This document shows, one piece after another, positions 1 through 8,177 of a DNA stretch of 64,000 bases. The notes beneath the pieces were generated by a model, which worked only from the letters and a program-made list of their open reading frames with translations, did not search any database and was not told the origin of the DNA. Source of the DNA: Algoriphagus sp. (GTDB taxonomy: Bacteria; Bacteroidota; Bacteroidia; Cytophagales; Cyclobacteriaceae); contig JAQSDM010000011.1 in the NCBI GenBank assembly GCA_029945945.1, positions 372,001 through 436,000 of the forward strand. Direction: 5' to 3'. The stretch's first letter is position 1, and every line of letters begins with the position of its first letter. The position numbers were made by a program, and so were the translations under genes.

Positions 1-324
1 TACCTCCACTGTTTCTCTGGCTGGAGAATTTGATTTGAAATATTGCCCGTATGCTTCATTGATAGTTGCAAACTGGCCCATGTCTTTGATGAAGATGGTG
101 CATTTCACCACATCTGAAAACGCAAAGCCAGCCCTCCTCAGGATCGCTTCCATGTTTTTCATCACAGCATGAGTCTCTTCGGTGATATTTTCATTGATCA
201 ATTCACCGGTTTCGGGATCCAATGCAATATTACCGGAGACATAAAGTGTGTTGCCGGCTAAAACTGCTTGAGAATAAGGTCCGATAGGAGCAGGTGCCTC
301 TGGAGTGAAAATAATTTGATTCAT
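1..324 (-). CDS. ridA: RidA family reactive intermediate deaminase (3' end cut by window edge)
   Basis: RidA/YjgF/YER057c enzymes hydrolyse reactive enamine and imine intermediates, such as 2-aminoacrylate, in the cytoplasm. The 108 visible codons start with MNQIIFTPEAPAPIGPYSQA, the usual RidA N-terminus, followed by the SGNIALDPETGEL stretch and a typical VVKCTIFIKDM core strand. Family members are about 125-130 residues, so only the last 20 or so are missing beyond base 1. The start is an ATG (complement of 322-324) with no better upstream candidate. The next gene upstream (mazG) lies on the same strand 63 bp away, so they may be cotranscribed. The family call is firm; the substrate is inferred from family only. 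Confidence 0.9.
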   Translation of the reverse strand, partial: MNQIIFTPEAPAPIGPYSQAVLAGNTLYVSGNIALDPETGELINENITEETHAVMKNMEAILRRAGFAFSDVVKCTIFIKDMGQFATINEAYGQYFKSNSPARETVEV

Positions 325-387
325 CTGGAATAAGGTATTTGGTTACTAGTAGTTAGGGTAATTCTTCAGACTGACTTCTTTGATAGA

Positions 388-1188
388 TTACAGTTTTTTC
401 GCTTCATTCCAATAAACATCCATCTCTGCAAGGGTCATTTCACTAAGGTTTTTCCCGGATTCTTTGGCTGAATTTTCCAGGTATCGGAATCGCTTTATGA
501 ATTTCAAATTAGTCCTTTCAAGCGCTTCTTCAGGATTGATTTCGATAAATCGGGCGTAATTAATCAGAGAAAACAGCAAATCTCCGAATTCCGCAGTTGC
601 CTTCTCCTTGTTAATTTCCAAATCTCCAGCGGCATTAAATTCATCTTTGAACTCCTGCATTTCCTCCTCCACTTTTTCCCAAACCTGTTGCTTTTCTTCC
701 CAGTCAAATCCCACACCGCGGGCTTTTTCCTGAATTCGCATGGCTTTGATCAACGCAGGAAGTGATTTAGGCACTCCGCCAAGAACTGAGACATTTCCCT
801 TTTCGTTGAGTTTTATCTTTTCCCAATTTTGCTTCACTGTCTCCTCATCTTCCGCAATAGCATCCCCATAGATATGAGGGTGTCTTCGGATGAGTTTTTC
901 ACAAAGTGAATCAATCATTGAAGTAATGTCAAAGCTACCTTCTTCGGAACCGATTTTTGCATAAAACACGATGTGGAGCAGAATATCCCCGAGTTCTTTC
1001 TTGATCTCGTCAGGGTTGCCTTCCAATATCGCGTCTGAAAGTTCAAAGGTTTCCTCAATGGTCAAATGCCTTAAACTTTCTGTGGTTTGCTTTTTGTCCC
1101 AGGGACACTGCGCGCGAAGCTCATCCATGATTGTAAGCAAGCGATCGAAAGCAGCCAATTGCTCAGCTCGGGAACTCAATTTAGACAT
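388..1188 (-). CDS. mazG: nucleoside triphosphate pyrophosphohydrolase MazG
   Basis: MazG hydrolyses NTPs and dNTPs to the monophosphate and pyrophosphate, cleaning the nucleotide pool. At 266 aa the protein matches the usual two-domain length. The N-terminal MazG domain shows CPWDKKQT (residues 28-35), the metal-binding EETFE (45-49) and the following KKELGDILLH helix. The C-terminal domain repeats the pattern (KATAEFGDLLFSLINYARF) and ends in the conserved ERTNLKFIKRFRYLE region. The gene runs toward ridA and away from the small membrane protein at 1260. All metal-binding acidic residues expected for the family appear present. Confidence 0.95.
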   Translation of the reverse strand: MSKLSSRAEQLAAFDRLLTIMDELRAQCPWDKKQTTESLRHLTIEETFELSDAILEGNPDEIKKELGDILLHIVFYAKIGSEEGSFDITSMIDSLCEKLIRRHPHIYGDAIAEDEETVKQNWEKIKLNEKGNVSVLGGVPKSLPALIKAMRIQEKARGVGFDWEEKQQVWEKVEEEMQEFKDEFNAAGDLEINKEKATAEFGDLLFSLINYARFIEINPEEALERTNLKFIKRFRYLENSAKESGKNLSEMTLAEMDVYWNEAKKL

Positions 1189-1235
1189 GACTCAGGAAAC
1201 TATGATTGTTATGTGAACGTTTCGAAGTAAAGGTT

Positions 1236-1243
1236 TAAATTTG
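1236..1243 (+). promoter_or_regulatory. putative Bacteroidota -7 box for the small membrane protein
   Basis: TAAATTTG fits the Bacteroidota primary sigma -7 consensus TAnnTTTG and lies 16 bp before the ATG at 1260. No convincing -33 TTG was found at the normal distance, so this is a moderate call. Confidence 0.35.
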
Positions 1244-1259
1244 CGCATATTTATCCGTT

Positions 1260-1490
1260 ATGACAACTGTATTTCTAACACTTGGCTTTGTGGCATTGTT
1301 CTTTATTCTGATGTCGGTGAGGCTTCTTTTCATCAAGGATGGTCAATTTAAAGGCACTTGTGCCTCACAAAGTCCTTATTTAAATAAAGAGGGTGCAACC
1401 TGTGGATTCTGCGGAAAAACCGTAGACTCAACCAGTACTTGTGGCAATCCGGACAATGAAGTCGACAAAGTTTTGGCCAAGTTCAAGTAA
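1260..1490 (+). CDS. small single-span membrane protein with paired cysteines
   Basis: This 76-aa protein has one N-terminal hydrophobic span (residues about 4-24). A short soluble part follows with four cysteines: C34, then CGFCGK (a CxxC pair near residues 48-51), then C62. It has no signal peptidase site, so it is probably an N-terminally anchored inner membrane protein. The CxxC could bind metal or be redox active, but nothing in the sequence decides this. I recall similar short proteins annotated only as membrane or secreted protein in Cytophagales. It stands alone between mazG (opposite strand) and glmM (58 bp downstream, same strand), with which it may be cotranscribed. Confidence 0.7.
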   Translation: MTTVFLTLGFVALFFILMSVRLLFIKDGQFKGTCASQSPYLNKEGATCGFCGKTVDSTSTCGNPDNEVDKVLAKFK

Positions 1491-1547
1491 AATTTTACCC
1501 TGTTTAATTCTGGGATTTTTAGTTTTTAATTTAATCAACTTACTGTA

Positions 1548-2942
1548 GTGTCGCTAATTAAATCAATCTCTGGAATCAGAGGTACCATCGGCGGAAAATC
1601 CGGAGATGGACTAACCCCTATTGATATCGTTAAATTCACATCGGCTTACGGTGCATGGGTTATCGCTGAAACTAACAATCCGAAAGTTATCATTGGCAGA
1701 GATGCCAGAATATCTGGAGAAATGGTTTCAAAACTGGTTTCCGCAACTCTTCAGGGGATGGGGATTCACGTGATTGATCTGGGTCTCAGCACCACACCAA
1801 CGGTTGAATTTGCAGTTCCTTTGGAAAATGCCGGAGGAGGAATCATCCTTACCGCCAGTCATAATCCTATCCAGTGGAACGCTTTGAAATTGCTCAATGC
1901 AAAAGGAGAATTTATCTCGGATGCAGAAGGGAAAGAAATTTTGGAGAAAGCTGACAAAGAAGATTTCACTTTTGCAGAAGTAAAAAAGCTTGGTTCTTAC
2001 ACCCAAATCGATGACTACATAGATCGACATATTCAGCATGTGCTGGACCTGGAACTTGTGGATGTAGAAGCTATCAAGGCAAGAAATTTCAAAATTGTCG
2101 TGGATGCCGTGAATTCTACAGGAGGAATTGCGATTCCAAAACTTCTTCGGGCACTCGGCGTGACTGAGATCGAAGAAATGTATTGCACCCCGGATGGGCA
2201 TTTTCCCCATAATCCCGAACCTCTCCCAGAAAATCTTCGGGACATTATCCAGAAACTTGAAAAGGGAAGTTTTGACCTTGGAATCGTAGTGGATCCGGAT
2301 GTGGATCGACTTGCATTTATCAACGAAGATGGTTCTACTTTCGGCGAAGAATACACTCTTGTAGCGGTAGCCGACTATGTACTTTCCAAAACCCCGGGAA
2401 ACACTGTTTCCAATCTAAGTTCTACTCGGGCACTCCGGGATGTGACTGAAAAAAGAGGCGGAAAATATACAGCAGCGGCAGTTGGAGAAGTGAATGTCGT
2501 AAATCAAATGAAGGCTGTCGATGCCGTAATAGGCGGAGAAGGAAATGGGGGAATCATCTATCCAACTTCACATTATGGCCGTGATGCGATGGTTGGGGTA
2601 GGTTTGTTTTTGACTCATTTAGCGAAGTTTGGAAAAACTATTTCTCGCCTGAGAGCCAGTTATCCCAACTATTATATTTCAAAAAACAAGATTGAATTGA
2701 CTCCGCAAATCGACGTGGATAAAATCCTTCTGGAAATCAAAAACAAATACAAAAAGCATCCAATCAATGATATTGACGGGGTGAAAATCGAGTTTGAAAA
2801 GGAATGGGTTCATTTGAGAAAATCAAATACTGAGCCTATAATCAGAATTTATTCAGAGTCTGACTCCGAAGCGACTGCCGAGCATTTAGCAAAAAAGATT
2901 ATGCAAGACATCAAAGAGGTAGTAAATGCCACCTTGATCTAA
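1548..2942 (+). CDS. glmM: phosphoglucosamine mutase (archaeal-type GlmM / phosphohexomutase)
   Basis: The enzyme interconverts glucosamine-6-phosphate and glucosamine-1-phosphate for UDP-GlcNAc and peptidoglycan synthesis. The 464-aa alpha-D-phosphohexomutase shows the phosphoserine loop TASHNP (S104), the metal loop DPDVDR (249-254), the sugar-binding loop GEGNGG (330-335) and the C-terminal phosphate-binding RKSNTEPIIRIY. GEGNGG is the form I associate with the archaeal-type GlmM family rather than the classical bacterial GlmM. A phosphomannomutase role cannot be fully excluded. Translation starts at GTG 1548; the family N-terminus (SLIKSISGIRGTIGG) follows directly, so no other start fits. 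glmS is present elsewhere in the window (25831-27672). Confidence 0.88.
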   Translation: MSLIKSISGIRGTIGGKSGDGLTPIDIVKFTSAYGAWVIAETNNPKVIIGRDARISGEMVSKLVSATLQGMGIHVIDLGLSTTPTVEFAVPLENAGGGIILTASHNPIQWNALKLLNAKGEFISDAEGKEILEKADKEDFTFAEVKKLGSYTQIDDYIDRHIQHVLDLELVDVEAIKARNFKIVVDAVNSTGGIAIPKLLRALGVTEIEEMYCTPDGHFPHNPEPLPENLRDIIQKLEKGSFDLGIVVDPDVDRLAFINEDGSTFGEEYTLVAVADYVLSKTPGNTVSNLSSTRALRDVTEKRGGKYTAAAVGEVNVVNQMKAVDAVIGGEGNGGIIYPTSHYGRDAMVGVGLFLTHLAKFGKTISRLRASYPNYYISKNKIELTPQIDVDKILLEIKNKYKKHPINDIDGVKIEFEKEWVHLRKSNTEPIIRIYSESDSEATAEHLAKKIMQDIKEVVNATLI

Positions 2943-2981
2943 AGTCCGTCTCAAAAAGAGTCAATTACCCAAGCAGAAGGA

Positions 2982-4124
2982 ATGAAAGTTTATTTAGATA
3001 ATGCCGCCACCACAGCCATGGACGATCGAGTGATCGATGCCATGCTTCCTTTCATGAAAACTCATTATGGAAACCCTTCCTCTGTCCATAGCCACGGCCG
3101 GGAAGTGCGATCTGCAATCGAGAAATCAAGAAAAAAAGTAGCGGAATTATTGAATGCGAGTCCATCAGAAATTTTTTTCACATCCGGAGGAACGGAGGCT
3201 GACAACACTGCGATTACCTGTGGTATCGAAACCCATGGAATCACCCATGCAATCACTTCTCCTTTAGAGCATCATGCAGTCCTGCACACGTTGGAAGTTT
3301 GTGCTGCCAAAGGATTGATTAAGTTGAGCATTCTTGATGTCAATGAAAAAGGGGAATTGAATCTGGATCAGCTGGAAGAATTGCTGAAATCCAACCCGAA
3401 AAGCATGATTTCATTGATGCATGCAAATAATGAAATCGGAAACCTGAATGATCTGAAAAGCATTGGAAGCCTGGCAAGAGAATATGATGCGTTTTTTCAT
3501 TCCGACACCGTTCAAACGATGGGGCATTTTGTGCATGATTTGAAAAACCTCCCGGTTGATGCGATCGTGGCAGGTGCACATAAATTCCACGGACCGAAGG
3601 GTTCCGGATTTCTTTATGTAAGGAAAGATAAAAAAATCCATCCTTTCATTTACGGTGGAGCCCAAGAGCGAAATATGAGAGGAGGTACCGAGAATGTGAT
3701 CGGGATCATTGGAACTTCTAAGGCCTTGGAAATCGCCTATGAAGACATGGCCGCTCATCAGCTTCAAATTGAAAATATCAAAAAACATTTTATCCAAAGC
3801 CTGACAAATGAAATCCCGGGAGTTCAATTCAATGGACTGTCGGCGGATTTGGATAAAAGTTTATACACAGTATTGAGCGTTAGCCTTCCCCCTTCTGAAA
3901 CTAACCGAGGAATGTTACTATTTAACCTGGATTTGGAAGGCATCTCAGCCTCCGGAGGTTCCGCATGCAGTTCTGGAGCTTCAGTTGGCTCCCATGTCCT
4001 GAGAGCACTGAATCACACCGCTGACCGGGATGCTGTTCGATTCTCCTTCAGCAGATTCAACACGATCGAAGAAGTAGATTACACGGTGGGAAAATTAAAA
4101 GAATTCTACGCCGTTGAAGCATAA
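2982..4124 (+). CDS. cysteine desulfurase (NifS/IscS class)
   Basis: This PLP enzyme removes sulfur from cysteine to give alanine and an enzyme persulfide, feeding Fe-S cluster or thio-modification pathways. The 380-aa product begins with the diagnostic YLDNAATT, carries the PLP lysine in GAHKFHGPKG (K201) and ends with the mobile-loop cysteine in SGGSACSSG (C329). The loop is long, as in the NifS/IscS group and unlike the SufS group. The gene starts 39 bp after glmM on the same strand, and a strong terminator follows immediately. No IscU or SUF partner is visible nearby, so its client pathway is open. Confidence 0.93.
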   Translation: MKVYLDNAATTAMDDRVIDAMLPFMKTHYGNPSSVHSHGREVRSAIEKSRKKVAELLNASPSEIFFTSGGTEADNTAITCGIETHGITHAITSPLEHHAVLHTLEVCAAKGLIKLSILDVNEKGELNLDQLEELLKSNPKSMISLMHANNEIGNLNDLKSIGSLAREYDAFFHSDTVQTMGHFVHDLKNLPVDAIVAGAHKFHGPKGSGFLYVRKDKKIHPFIYGGAQERNMRGGTENVIGIIGTSKALEIAYEDMAAHQLQIENIKKHFIQSLTNEIPGVQFNGLSADLDKSLYTVLSVSLPPSETNRGMLLFNLDLEGISASGGSACSSGASVGSHVLRALNHTADRDAVRFSFSRFNTIEEVDYTVGKLKEFYAVEA

Positions 4125-4159
4125 ATAGAAAAAGGAGCCTGGCAGCTCCTTTTTCTATT
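4124..4159 (+). terminator. intrinsic terminator after the cysteine desulfurase gene
   Basis: Perfect 15-bp arms (AATAGAAAAAGGAGC and its complement) flank a 6-nt loop. The A/T-rich outer ends let the hairpin work in both directions, also serving the convergent gene at 4203-4943. Confidence 0.85.
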
Positions 4160-4202
4160 TAACCTGATTTATATTTTTTGATTCGTTATATCTACACAAC
4201 TC

Positions 4203-4943
4203 TTATTTTCCCTTATATCCAATTGAATAGGGAGTCCAAATTTCATAAATAGGACTTCCGGTTGAGCTCATTCCGCTGTGATGCCATTCTCCATCGATTA
4301 CCTGAAAATCAAATCCTAAACTCGCTCCAACTCGACTATCATCCCTGGAAAAAAAGGTAATATTTTCCACATATTTTCCATTAACAGCAGTATATGTTCC
4401 TCCCCCAGTACCCGAAAATTCCTTCGTTTCGGAGTTGAAAGCAATCCATTGAAATCTGCCTCCACTAAGAATTTTAACAGTTCGACGTGCTCCGGGAGTA
4501 GATCGGGATATTTCACCTTCACGTTTTCTCCCTGTAATCACCCAATTTCCGGTCAAAGCATCTTTGGAATCGGAGATTTTTTCCCAAGTTTCTACCAGCA
4601 TTCCTTCGTTAGTATTGGCTGACAGCACAAGTTTCCCTTGAGCCCATTCCAATTTGAAAGGTGTGGTTGTACCAACTTGAAGAGGGTTTAGTGTGAAAAA
4701 ATCTAAAGTTTCGGAATATTTACCATCCTGATAAGAATATGGCCCACCACCTGCTCCAATGAAATGATTGTCTGAAATATTTTTGACTCCAAATGAAAAA
4801 TAATTATCCTGATAGATTTTAATAAACTCCTGATCAGTTACGGCTTTTCCGTTTTGATTTATCAATTTCCAGGCACCTTCCAGACTTTGAGCGTTTGCCC
4901 AACCAACAAACATGAGTAATGGCAAAAACAGATATTTTTTCAT
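4203..4943 (-). CDS. secreted protein with two tandem lipocalin-like repeats, unknown function
   Basis: The 246-aa product has an N-terminal signal peptide (residues 1-18, cleavage after WANAQ). Two homologous halves follow. Half 1 (about 20-120) runs from LEGAWKLINQNG to LVETWEK; half 2 (about 128-240) runs from LTGNWVITGRKREG to PIYEIWTP. Each half has a GAW/GNW start, a phenylalanine-rich FSFG/FQWIAF strand, a glycine-rich GAGGGPYSY or GTGGGTYTA turn, a GKY[SV]E[TN] strand and a W[EQ]K/IWTP end. This is the pattern of a small beta-barrel. Export to the periplasm is likely. I do not recognise a ligand or enzyme role. It stands alone, convergent with the cysteine desulfurase. Confidence 0.8.
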   Translation of the reverse strand: MKKYLFLPLLMFVGWANAQSLEGAWKLINQNGKAVTDQEFIKIYQDNYFSFGVKNISDNHFIGAGGGPYSYQDGKYSETLDFFTLNPLQVGTTTPFKLEWAQGKLVLSANTNEGMLVETWEKISDSKDALTGNWVITGRKREGEISRSTPGARRTVKILSGGRFQWIAFNSETKEFSGTGGGTYTAVNGKYVENITFFSRDDSRVGASLGFDFQVIDGEWHHSGMSSTGSPIYEIWTPYSIGYKGK

Positions 4944-5057
4944 AGCATTCGAAATTTAAATCAGCATGTTCATTAAAATTGAATAAGAAATATTGAAAAA
5001 CCAATCATTTCTATTTTGTCGGTCAGTCATTCTGGAAATGATGAATAATGAAATACT

Positions 5058-5381
5058 ATGAAAAAATTTACACTGGGCCATTCAAAAGAAGAGGTCTTCC
5101 AGCTTGTTCCCGAAAAAGTAATCAAAAAAGTCATCCTCGGCGAGACTTCCGTTGCGATTGTTCGAATAGGAAAAACCTTTCGCACTTTTCAAGCATTTTG
5201 TCCACATCGCGGTGCTTCTTTGATCCAAGGCACTATCAATTCCTCGGGAGAAATCATCTGCCCTCTTCACCAATATCGATTTGATCTGGAAACAGGCCAA
5301 TTGAGATCAGGGTATTGTGACGATCTTGCTATTTTCCCAAATGAACTTACTGATAATGGTTTAGAGATTACAATTCCCTGA
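5058..5381 (+). CDS. Rieske-type [2Fe-2S] ferredoxin
   Basis: This 107-aa cytoplasmic electron-transfer protein has a complete Rieske centre: CPHRGA (C48, H50) and CPLHQYRF (C68, H71), spaced 17 residues apart. The cluster domain is followed by the DLETGQLRSG and LEITIP strands usual for NirD-like/ferredoxin-type Rieske proteins. There is no transmembrane segment or Tat signal, so it is not the cytochrome bc1 type. The ATG at 5058 is preferred to the out-of-frame ATG at 5048, because only this frame encodes the cluster ligands. The partner oxygenase or reductase is not nearby. Confidence 0.9.
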   Translation: MKKFTLGHSKEEVFQLVPEKVIKKVILGETSVAIVRIGKTFRTFQAFCPHRGASLIQGTINSSGEIICPLHQYRFDLETGQLRSGYCDDLAIFPNELTDNGLEITIP

Positions 5382-5394
5382 TTTTTTTACTAAT

Positions 5395-5733
5395 TCAGTG
5401 CAATTTGGCTCCGTTTGGAACGGACCTTTCAACAGAAGTAAGGACTATTCCTCCTTCAGAAGATGTAAAACCTGTAACCAATACCTCCGACATAAAATCT
5501 GCAATTTGCCGTGGTTTCAAATTACAAACACATATAACTTGTCTTCCTACCAATTCATCGGGATGATAAAAATGAGTGATTTGAGCCGATGATTTTTTGA
5601 TCCCAATGACAACTCCCAAATCAATCCAAATTTTGTAGGAGGGTTTTCGAGCTTTTTCGAAAGGTTCTACTTTGATAACAGTTCCAGCCCTCAACTCAAT
5701 TTTGTCGAAATCTTCGTAGTCAATCGTTTGCAT
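5395..5733 (-). CDS. csaA: CsaA-like tRNA-binding domain protein
   Basis: This is a small single-domain OB-fold protein of the tRNA-binding (EMAP/Trbp111/CsaA) family, reported as an export-related chaperone in Bacillus. From the chosen ATG (complement of 5731-5733) it is 112 aa and starts MQTIDYEDFDKIELRAGTVI, the normal CsaA N-terminus. An in-frame ATG 30 bp upstream would add ten residues not typical of the family. Other family signs are KARKPSYKIWIDLG, KKSSAQITHFY, LVGRQVICVCNLKPRQIADFMSE (in part) and the ending SVERSVPNGAKLH. It is convergent with the Rieske gene, with 13 bp between stops. Confidence 0.88.
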   Translation of the reverse strand: MQTIDYEDFDKIELRAGTVIKVEPFEKARKPSYKIWIDLGVVIGIKKSSAQITHFYHPDELVGRQVICVCNLKPRQIADFMSEVLVTGFTSSEGGIVLTSVERSVPNGAKLH

Positions 5734-5807
5734 AGCCGATTTTTTTCCTATTTTTAGAAACATTTTACAACTCTTAGAGTTAACATCCTAAACATCCGAT
5801 TTTAATA

Positions 5808-6161
5808 ATGTTCGAAACCTCATCATTTTCTTTTAAGAAACTTGGAGTTTGTGTATGTGCTGTTGTGGGCATGTGCCTTTGGACAGAAGATGCTTTGGCC
5901 CAAGGTGAACAAGAAAAAGCAGAAATTGAGAATATCAGAAATATGGACAAACCAGCTTTAGAAGATCAAACTTCTTCTCAAGAGGCTGTTAGTTCAAAAA
6001 TTAGTGCATCAAAGCAAACCCAGCCTGTCTTAAAAGCAACTGTGGTTCGTAAAGAAAATTTGACAAATGGAGAAGGAAAAAAAGTTGATCCATCATCAGC
6101 ACCTTCTACTCTTTCATTTAACATGTTCCTCTACATCGTAGATAAGTTCAAAGCAGACTAA
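5808..6161 (+). CDS. hypothetical secreted protein, low complexity
   Basis: The 117-aa product has a hydrophobic N-terminus (residues about 12-28, GVCVCAVVGMCLW) followed by an AxA-type cleavage site (DALAQ). The mature part is short, charged and Ser/Gln/Lys-rich (DQTSSQEAVSSKISASKQTQ) and looks disordered, ending with a hydrophobic SFNMFLYIVDKF. It resembles nothing I recognise. The gene is real by its clean start, signal peptide and strong terminator. It is divergent from csaA (74 bp between the starts) and convergent with the HisA-like gene. Confidence 0.6.
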   Translation: MFETSSFSFKKLGVCVCAVVGMCLWTEDALAQGEQEKAEIENIRNMDKPALEDQTSSQEAVSSKISASKQTQPVLKATVVRKENLTNGEGKKVDPSSAPSTLSFNMFLYIVDKFKAD

Positions 6162-6184
6162 ATTGTGTTTTTCTTATACAAAAA

Positions 6185-6212
6185 AGAAGAGGCCGTATTG
6201 CCTCTTTTTTTT
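6185..6212 (+). terminator. intrinsic terminator after the small secreted protein
   Basis: AAGAGGC and GCCTCTT arms (6187-6193, 6200-6206) around a 6-nt loop, followed by eight or more T. A-rich sequence on the left side lets it also serve the convergent gene ending at 6237. Confidence 0.85.
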
Positions 6213-6236
6213 ATGCCCTTTTGTGTGATTTCAATC

Positions 6237-6971
6237 CTACAATTCTGCCACAAAAGTTTCTAATTCGCGGAGACTGATTACACCCTCGTAATAGGCTCTT
6301 CCGAATACCGCAGCTTTCACACCCATATCTCTTAGCTTTTTGAAATCATCTATTCCCCTTACTCCTCCACTCGCTGCAAGGTGGATTTCCGGAAAACGAT
6401 CCAGAATTTCCTGATACAACTCAAAATTGGGTCCTTCCATTACTCCGTCTCGGGTGACATCTGAGCACTTCAGGTATTTCAATCCTCTTTCATAGAAAAA
6501 CTCAATATGATCAAAAAGGTCAATTTCTGTTTTTTTCAGCCATCCCTTGATCTTGATTTTATGATCAATAGGATTTGTATCTGCCGCTAAATTGATTTTT
6601 TCTCTTCCAAATGATAAAAGGAACTGGGCAAATCGTTCAGGAAAATTAGCCGCTGCGGAAGCAATAGTTATTGTGGATGCCCCGAATTCGAAACATTTGA
6701 TGACATCTCCTCCGGTTGAAATACCTCCTGTGAAATCAATCTTCAAATCAGTATAACCTGAAAAGGCTTCTAAAATATGATAGTTCTTAGGTTCACCTCT
6801 CCTCGCACCATCCAAATCAACCAAGTGAATCCTTTTGATTCCGATGGATTCAAATGCCTGAGCAACCTCAAGAGGGTTGTTAGATATAACCTCTTCAGTA
6901 GCAAAATCTCCTCGCTTTAAGCGAACACATTTACCATTTATCAACCAAATCGACGGGATTATCTCAAACAT
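6237..6971 (-). CDS. HisA-like (beta/alpha)8 barrel protein lacking the first catalytic Asp
   Basis: HisA isomerises ProFAR to PRFAR in histidine synthesis. From the ATG at complement 6969-6971 (residue 12 of the longest frame) the protein is 244 aa and starts MFEIIPSIWLINGKCVRLK. HisA enzymes have IIPAxDxIDGKxVRL here, so the general acid/base Asp of strand 1 is replaced by Trp (W9). Other elements are kept: HLVDLDGARRG, DFTGGIST phosphate loop, the second Asp in NLAADTN, SDVTRDGVMEGPN, and the second phosphate loop AASGGVRG. No other his gene is in the window. It may be a divergent paralogue with another role or an inactive copy. It lies 131 bp downstream of the seven-gene SusCD cassette on the same strand. 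Confidence 0.8.
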   Translation of the reverse strand: MFEIIPSIWLINGKCVRLKRGDFATEEVISNNPLEVAQAFESIGIKRIHLVDLDGARRGEPKNYHILEAFSGYTDLKIDFTGGISTGGDVIKCFEFGASTITIASAAANFPERFAQFLLSFGREKINLAADTNPIDHKIKIKGWLKKTEIDLFDHIEFFYERGLKYLKCSDVTRDGVMEGPNFELYQEILDRFPEIHLAASGGVRGIDDFKKLRDMGVKAAVFGRAYYEGVISLRELETFVAEL

Positions 6972-7135
6972 TTTTAATAGGATTTTCTCAAAATTAATAA
7001 ACACCGGGTTTAAAAACCCTCCTTAAAGATAATAGAGCTCACCACTTTCACACTTCCAAGGGCTTTAAAACTTTTCATTTTTTTAAAACTATGGCTGAAA
7101 ACGCGGATTTCAATTAAAAAAATACCTATTTATTT

Positions 7136-8167
7136 TCAAAAGCTCAACCTACCGATTTTACCATTTGATCCGGAAGCCCAAACCGATGCCTCCGCATGAC
7201 CAAGTCGAACCGAATGAAATCCTTCCGTTGAAAAACTTGACCAGTTGATCCCTCCATCAATGGAAAAATCTGATCCTCCCGGCCCCACGGCTAAGACCCA
7301 TTGGAATTCAGAGAAATAGACTACACCAGATCGATAACCTGCTGGGGATTGTTGGATTTTGACCCATTCTTTCCTTTCGGAAAGAAAAAGACCGGCGTTT
7401 CCAGACGCCGAATCAGGAAGTGCATAGTCTCCCCCAACACAAAAAATCTCGCCTTCCCCAATTTGAGTAATCGAAAAAATACCTTGTGTTGCCTCTCCCT
7501 GAACTAAAGGGCTTGAAAATTTCTCCCATGTTTCTCCCTCATCAGCGGATTTATACAAATTGGCTTCCTTCCCACCGCTTCCCAACCAAAGGTTACTGCC
7601 CTTTGCCAAAAGAGAACTCCCGCTTGCTGCAAATCCGGCTTCTCCCTCCACAGCCTCAGGCAAATTAGCCACAGGATACCAGCTCTCTCCCTGGTTGAGG
7701 GTCTGTAAAATCATCCATTTTCCATCTACGGGATCTCCAAACACGTAGCCTCTTTTCTCATCTGCAAAACTGATTCCGTCCAAAAATGCCTTTTCAGATT
7801 CTGTATGCTTCAAAATCCAGTTTTGTCCTCCGTCCGTTGTTTTATAAATCACAGCTGGTTGGCCTGCTGAAACTGCAATAGCGGTCAATGCATCAAACGC
7901 ATGGATAGATCTGAAATCCACCGTGTCCAAACCAGCAATCACTCCATTCACCCAAGTTTTACCCCCGTCTACGGTTCGAAGCCATGTACCGCCACTTCCG
8001 CTTGCCCAGGCAATGTCAGGAGTCACTGCCGAAAGCCCTCTCAGAGAAGCTTCTACAGGAGTTTCTTTTATTTCCCAGCCAGAAGGTCTTTCTGAAATTG
8101 TTGGTTCTTGTTTACAGGAAAAAAGCGCCATCCCGAAGGACAGCGCTATCAAAATTTTGTTTCTCAC
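7136..8167 (-). CDS. YCF48/BNR-repeat lipoprotein of the SusCD cassette
   Basis: The 343-aa protein has a lipoprotein signal (MRNKILIALSFGMALFSCKQ, lipid Cys at residue 18). It then carries a beta-propeller built from Asp-box/YCF48 repeats, seen as WLRTVDGGKTW, YKTTDGGQNW, QTLNQGESW, YKSADEGETW and FSIDGGINW. Such propellers bind partners or glycans in the periplasm or on the surface. YCF48/HCF136 proteins are assembly factors in phototrophs, but that role does not carry over here. It is the last gene of the cassette, starting 10 bp after the Hyi-like gene, which argues for a shared function. Which ligand it binds cannot be read from the sequence. Confidence 0.82.
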   Translation of the reverse strand: MRNKILIALSFGMALFSCKQEPTISERPSGWEIKETPVEASLRGLSAVTPDIAWASGSGGTWLRTVDGGKTWVNGVIAGLDTVDFRSIHAFDALTAIAVSAGQPAVIYKTTDGGQNWILKHTESEKAFLDGISFADEKRGYVFGDPVDGKWMILQTLNQGESWYPVANLPEAVEGEAGFAASGSSLLAKGSNLWLGSGGKEANLYKSADEGETWEKFSSPLVQGEATQGIFSITQIGEGEIFCVGGDYALPDSASGNAGLFLSERKEWVKIQQSPAGYRSGVVYFSEFQWVLAVGPGGSDFSIDGGINWSSFSTEGFHSVRLGHAEASVWASGSNGKIGRLSF

Positions 8168-8177
8168 TTTAATAGTA

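Noticed and set aside
5048-5284. 78-aa plus-strand frame starting 10 bp before the Rieske gene
   Set aside because: It overlaps the Rieske gene in another frame and encodes no recognisable motif, while the 5058 frame holds all four cluster ligands.
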